Assembly: GCA_913773715.1 (NCBI GenBank)
Contig: CAJYHD010000754.1
Span: 1-9,911 of the forward strand
Origin: an uncultured Sphingobium sp.
GTDB lineage: Bacteria; Pseudomonadota; Alphaproteobacteria; Sphingomonadales; Sphingomonadaceae
Length of the DNA: 9,911 nt
Direction: 5' to 3'
The translations under genes were made by a program, and so were the position numbers. The notes under the pieces are model-generated. The model searched no databases, was not told where the DNA came from, and saw only the letters and a program-made list of their open reading frames with translations. Shown here in pieces: positions 8,370-9,911 of the stretch; positions within the stretch are counted from its first letter, which is position 1; the number at the start of each line of letters is the position of its first letter.

Positions 8370-9029
8370 TTGCTGTGCGGGAAGGCGCTGACACACCTGT
8401 GTCCGCACCATGTCGGCAACCGCCGCGATCCTGGCGAGCCGGGCCATGTCGCGGTGGATCACCAGCCAGACGCTGCGCACGACTTCGACATCGTCCAGAT
8501 AATCGAGTTCGGGTGAAAAGAGAAAATCGGGCACATAGCCCATCATGACATGCCGCATGAGGTCGGCACGCTTCCGGGGACGGCCTTCATTCTCCAGATA
8601 GCGCCGCGACGCGTAAAGGTGCAGGCGATAGTCGGCCAGCCTTTCCACCAGCAGGTTTCCGCGCTGCGGGCGTGCGAGCATGACCGCCATGTCGGCCTCG
8701 CGCTTGGATGGATTGAGAAAGCCGGACGCGGTGACGACGTCCACCGATATGTTGGGATGCGCGGCCTTGAAGGCGGGAAGGCCCGGCGCCAATATCCATG
8801 TGCCGAACCCTTCGGCGACGGACAACCGGACCTGCCCATTGAGGCTGTGCCGCTCGCCCTTGATTTCCGAAACGGCGGATAAGGTCGCGACCTCGACCGC
8901 CTCGGCATGCGCAAAAAGGGCCTGCCCCTTGGCTGTCAGCGTCCTGTCGTTACCAGCCAGTTCGAACAGGTCTGCGTCCAGCGCCGCCGCCAGACGATTG
9001 AGCCGCCTGCCGATCGTCGATGCGTCTCG
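8370..9029 (-). pseudogene. Remnant of a second LysR-type regulator gene (5' truncated, internal deletion, no own stop)
   Basis: Recognisable LysR sequence begins abruptly in the middle of the helix-turn-helix (RDASTIGRRLNRLAAALDADLFE, 9029 leftwards). It continues through the linker (LTAKGQALFAHAEAV) and the effector domain (LNGQVRLSVAEGFGTWILAPGLPAF; SGFLNPSKREADMAVMLARP; NLLVERLADYRLHLYASRRYLE). The first 25-30 residues, with the start codon and first HTH helix, are absent. After PDFLFSPELDYLDD (about 8490) the frame jumps directly to VEVVRSVWLVIHRDMARLARI; in relatives about 50 residues lie between these blocks, so an in-frame internal deletion is inferred. The tail VADMVRTQVCQRLPAQQ looks like a normal LysR end, but no stop follows, and the frame runs antisense into glcB as far as 7527. 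With half a DNA-binding domain it cannot be a working regulator. It is unrelated in detail to the intact LysR at 5248-6138. Confidence 0.82.
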
Positions 9030-9044
9030 GTTTTTTCCGCCGCG
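9030..9044. other. Junction of two 5'-truncated divergent genes (probable deletion point)
   Basis: LysR homology ends at about 9029 (minus strand) and dehydrogenase homology begins at about 9045 (plus strand). Between them are 15 bp with a T6 run (9031-9036). Both genes are transcribed away from this point and both lack their 5' parts. A single deletion removing one start, the shared promoter region and the other start is the simplest explanation. The exact breakpoint cannot be fixed without an intact relative. Confidence 0.65.
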
Positions 9045-9607
9045 ATGGTCGATGCGCCGGTATCGGGCGGCATCACCGCGGCGGCGGGCGGCACGCTCAC
9101 CTTCATGACCGGCGGTACGGAGGATGCGTTCGCACGCGCCACACCGATCCTCTCCGCCATGGGCAAGGCCGTGATTCATGTAGGTCCCGCTGGCAGCGGG
9201 CAGGCGGCGAAGATCTGCAACAACATGCTGCTCGGCGCCACGATGATCGCCACCCGCGAAGCCTTCGTAATGGCGGAAAAGCTGGGTCTGAACCCGCAAA
9301 ACTTCTACGATATTTCCAGCGTCTCGTCGGGGCAGAGCTGGTCCATGACCAGCTATTGCCCGGTTCCCGGCGTCGGCCCGCATACGCCCGCCGACAATGG
9401 GTATCAGGGCGGGTTCGCCGTTGCGCTGATGCGAAGGACCTGAAGCTTGCAATCGAGGCAGCGGCGGCGGTGGACGCCTATGTCCCGATGGGTGACGAGG
9501 CGAAGGCGCTCTACCAGCAATGGAACGAAAGCGGCTCAAACGACAAGGACTTCTCATCCATCATCACGATGTTGACCGGGCGAGGAACGCGTGACGCTGC
9601 GGCTTGA
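9045..9607 (+). pseudogene. mmsB: 3-hydroxyisobutyrate dehydrogenase remnant (mmsB-like), N-domain missing and frameshifted
   Basis: The intact enzyme oxidises 3-hydroxyisobutyrate to methylmalonate semialdehyde in valine degradation. The remnant begins at MVDAPVSGGITAAAGG, the DAPVSGG substrate loop found near residue 118-124 of a roughly 295-residue family. The whole N-terminal Rossmann half with the GxGxMG NAD(P) motif is therefore absent. It continues with GSGQAAKICNNMLLGA (the conserved catalytic Lys and Asn-Asn), REAFVMAEKLGL and SSGQSWSMTSYCPVPG. After GYQGGFAVALM (codon 9429-9431) the frame breaks: CGAAGGACC TGA follows, whereas re-using G9431 gives AKDLKLAIEAA and the rest of the C-terminus (DKDFSSIITMLTG) to TGA 9605-9607. 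One G is thus missing, right at the conserved KDL motif. No ribosome-binding site or start of its own is evident. An intact copy probably exists elsewhere in the genome. Confidence 0.88.
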
Positions 9608-9756
9608 AGTCATCCGGGGACCGTCGTTTCGGCGCAGCGCGCACATCGTCCGTCCGGCTAAAGTTTCCAGCTTAAAGCATCCTTTTTGGACGACCTGGTG
9701 CAGCTCAGGGCGTCTGTAAAACATCTCCCAGTAAGCTATGGTACCGATTACCAACT

Positions 9757-9772
9757 GCCGCCGGCGGCTTTT
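9757..9772 (+). terminator. Possible intrinsic terminator (GC palindrome plus T4)
   Basis: GCCGCCGGCGGC is a perfect 12-bp palindrome followed directly by TTTT on the plus strand. As a hairpin only a short stem with a few loop bases can form, and the T-run is short, so this is weak. It lies about 150 bp beyond the dehydrogenase remnant stop and could be that gene's old terminator. Confidence 0.4.
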
Positions 9773-9865
9773 GACTCTAACGCAATTAGCAGGGCATCCA
9801 CGTCCGCCCTCTCTTTGCAGAAACGGACTTGGCTCTCAGCCCGCGAATTTACGAAAATGGATCAA

Positions 9866-9907
9866 GTCCGGTGTCGATCGCTATGGATCGGCACCGGACC
9901 GGCTTTT
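9866..9907 (+). terminator. Long hairpin followed by CTTTT, probable terminator
   Basis: GTCCGGTGTCGATC (9866-9879) pairs with GATCGGCACCGGAC (9886-9899) over 14 bp with one G-T wobble and a 6-nt loop GCTATG. On the plus strand CGGCTTTTA follows at once, which fits a Rho-independent terminator with a short T-run. It could also serve a minus-strand gene beyond the window, since the stem is nearly symmetrical, but no T-run is adjacent on that side. It is the strongest inverted repeat noticed in the window. Confidence 0.55.
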
Positions 9908-9911
9908 AGAA

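Larger units (their letters stand above)
9608..9911. other. Non-coding tail, visibly more A/T-rich than the rest, no gene recognised
   Basis: These 304 bp follow the dehydrogenase remnant. No open frame in them resembles a known protein. The 66-codon minus-strand frame at 9554-9754 has no family features and overlaps the remnant, and the ATG at 9857 has no ribosome-binding site and runs into a hairpin. Runs such as TTTTT (9684-9688) and CTAAAG/CTTAAAG make the stretch less GC-rich than its surroundings. Two terminator-like hairpins are listed separately. No tRNA, insertion-sequence end or CRISPR repeat was seen. Confidence 0.6.

Noticed and set aside
8375..8408. GTGCGG...ACACA-CC-TGTGT-CCGCAC inverted repeats as a glcB terminator
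   Set aside because: The outer stem is interrupted by a 10-nt one-sided bulge and no T-run follows; the bases also belong to the LysR remnant tail.
7527..9557. A 676-codon minus-strand frame taken as one intact gene
   Set aside because: Only its middle (about 8370-9029) is LysR-like. The right part is antisense to the dehydrogenase remnant and the left part antisense to glcB, so it is not a single real gene.
9554..9754. A 66-codon minus-strand frame
   Set aside because: Overlaps the dehydrogenase remnant, has no ribosome-binding site and no recognisable features; kept as non-coding.

Overview
The window is GC-rich DNA that looks like an alphaproteobacterial chromosome. A sphingomonad (Sphingomonas/Sphingobium-like) is my best guess, from the flavour of the S9 peptidase, the secreted glycoside hydrolase and the anion-symporter-type transporter. 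No rRNA, tRNA or other decisive marker is present, so the assignment is tentative.

Layout. Positions 1-6138 hold five genes, all on the minus strand. Read in their own direction (right to left) they are a LysR-type regulator (5248-6138), an NAD(P)H-dependent FMN reductase (4618-5208), a secreted clan GH-A-like glycoside hydrolase (3332-4483), an MFS transporter of the anion:cation symporter family (1944-3257) and a secreted dipeptidyl-peptidase IV-like S9 peptidase that runs off the left edge (1-1822). The plus strand carries malate synthase G (glcB, 6236-8365), divergent from the LysR gene across a 97-bp intergenic region with repeat structure that may be an operator.

The right end (8366-9911) is a decayed zone. 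A second LysR-type gene (minus) lacks its N-terminal half-HTH, appears to lack about 50 residues in its effector domain, and has no stop codon of its own. It meets, head to head, the C-terminal part of a 3-hydroxyisobutyrate dehydrogenase (mmsB-like, plus) that lacks its NAD-binding domain and carries a frameshift. One deletion through a divergent promoter would explain both missing 5' ends. The last 300 bp have no convincing gene and contain two terminator-like hairpins.

Function. Malate synthase G condenses glyoxylate with acetyl-CoA and so serves growth on C2 or glycolate-type carbon sources. The divergent LysR is the obvious candidate regulator of glcB, of the adjacent FMN reductase gene, or of both. 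The hydrolase and transporter may form a scavenging pair (outside or periplasmic cleavage, then uptake), with the peptidase adding peptide scavenging; this is inferred from gene order only. I saw no mobile element, CRISPR array or clearly new system. The most notable feature is the double-truncated divergent gene pair.
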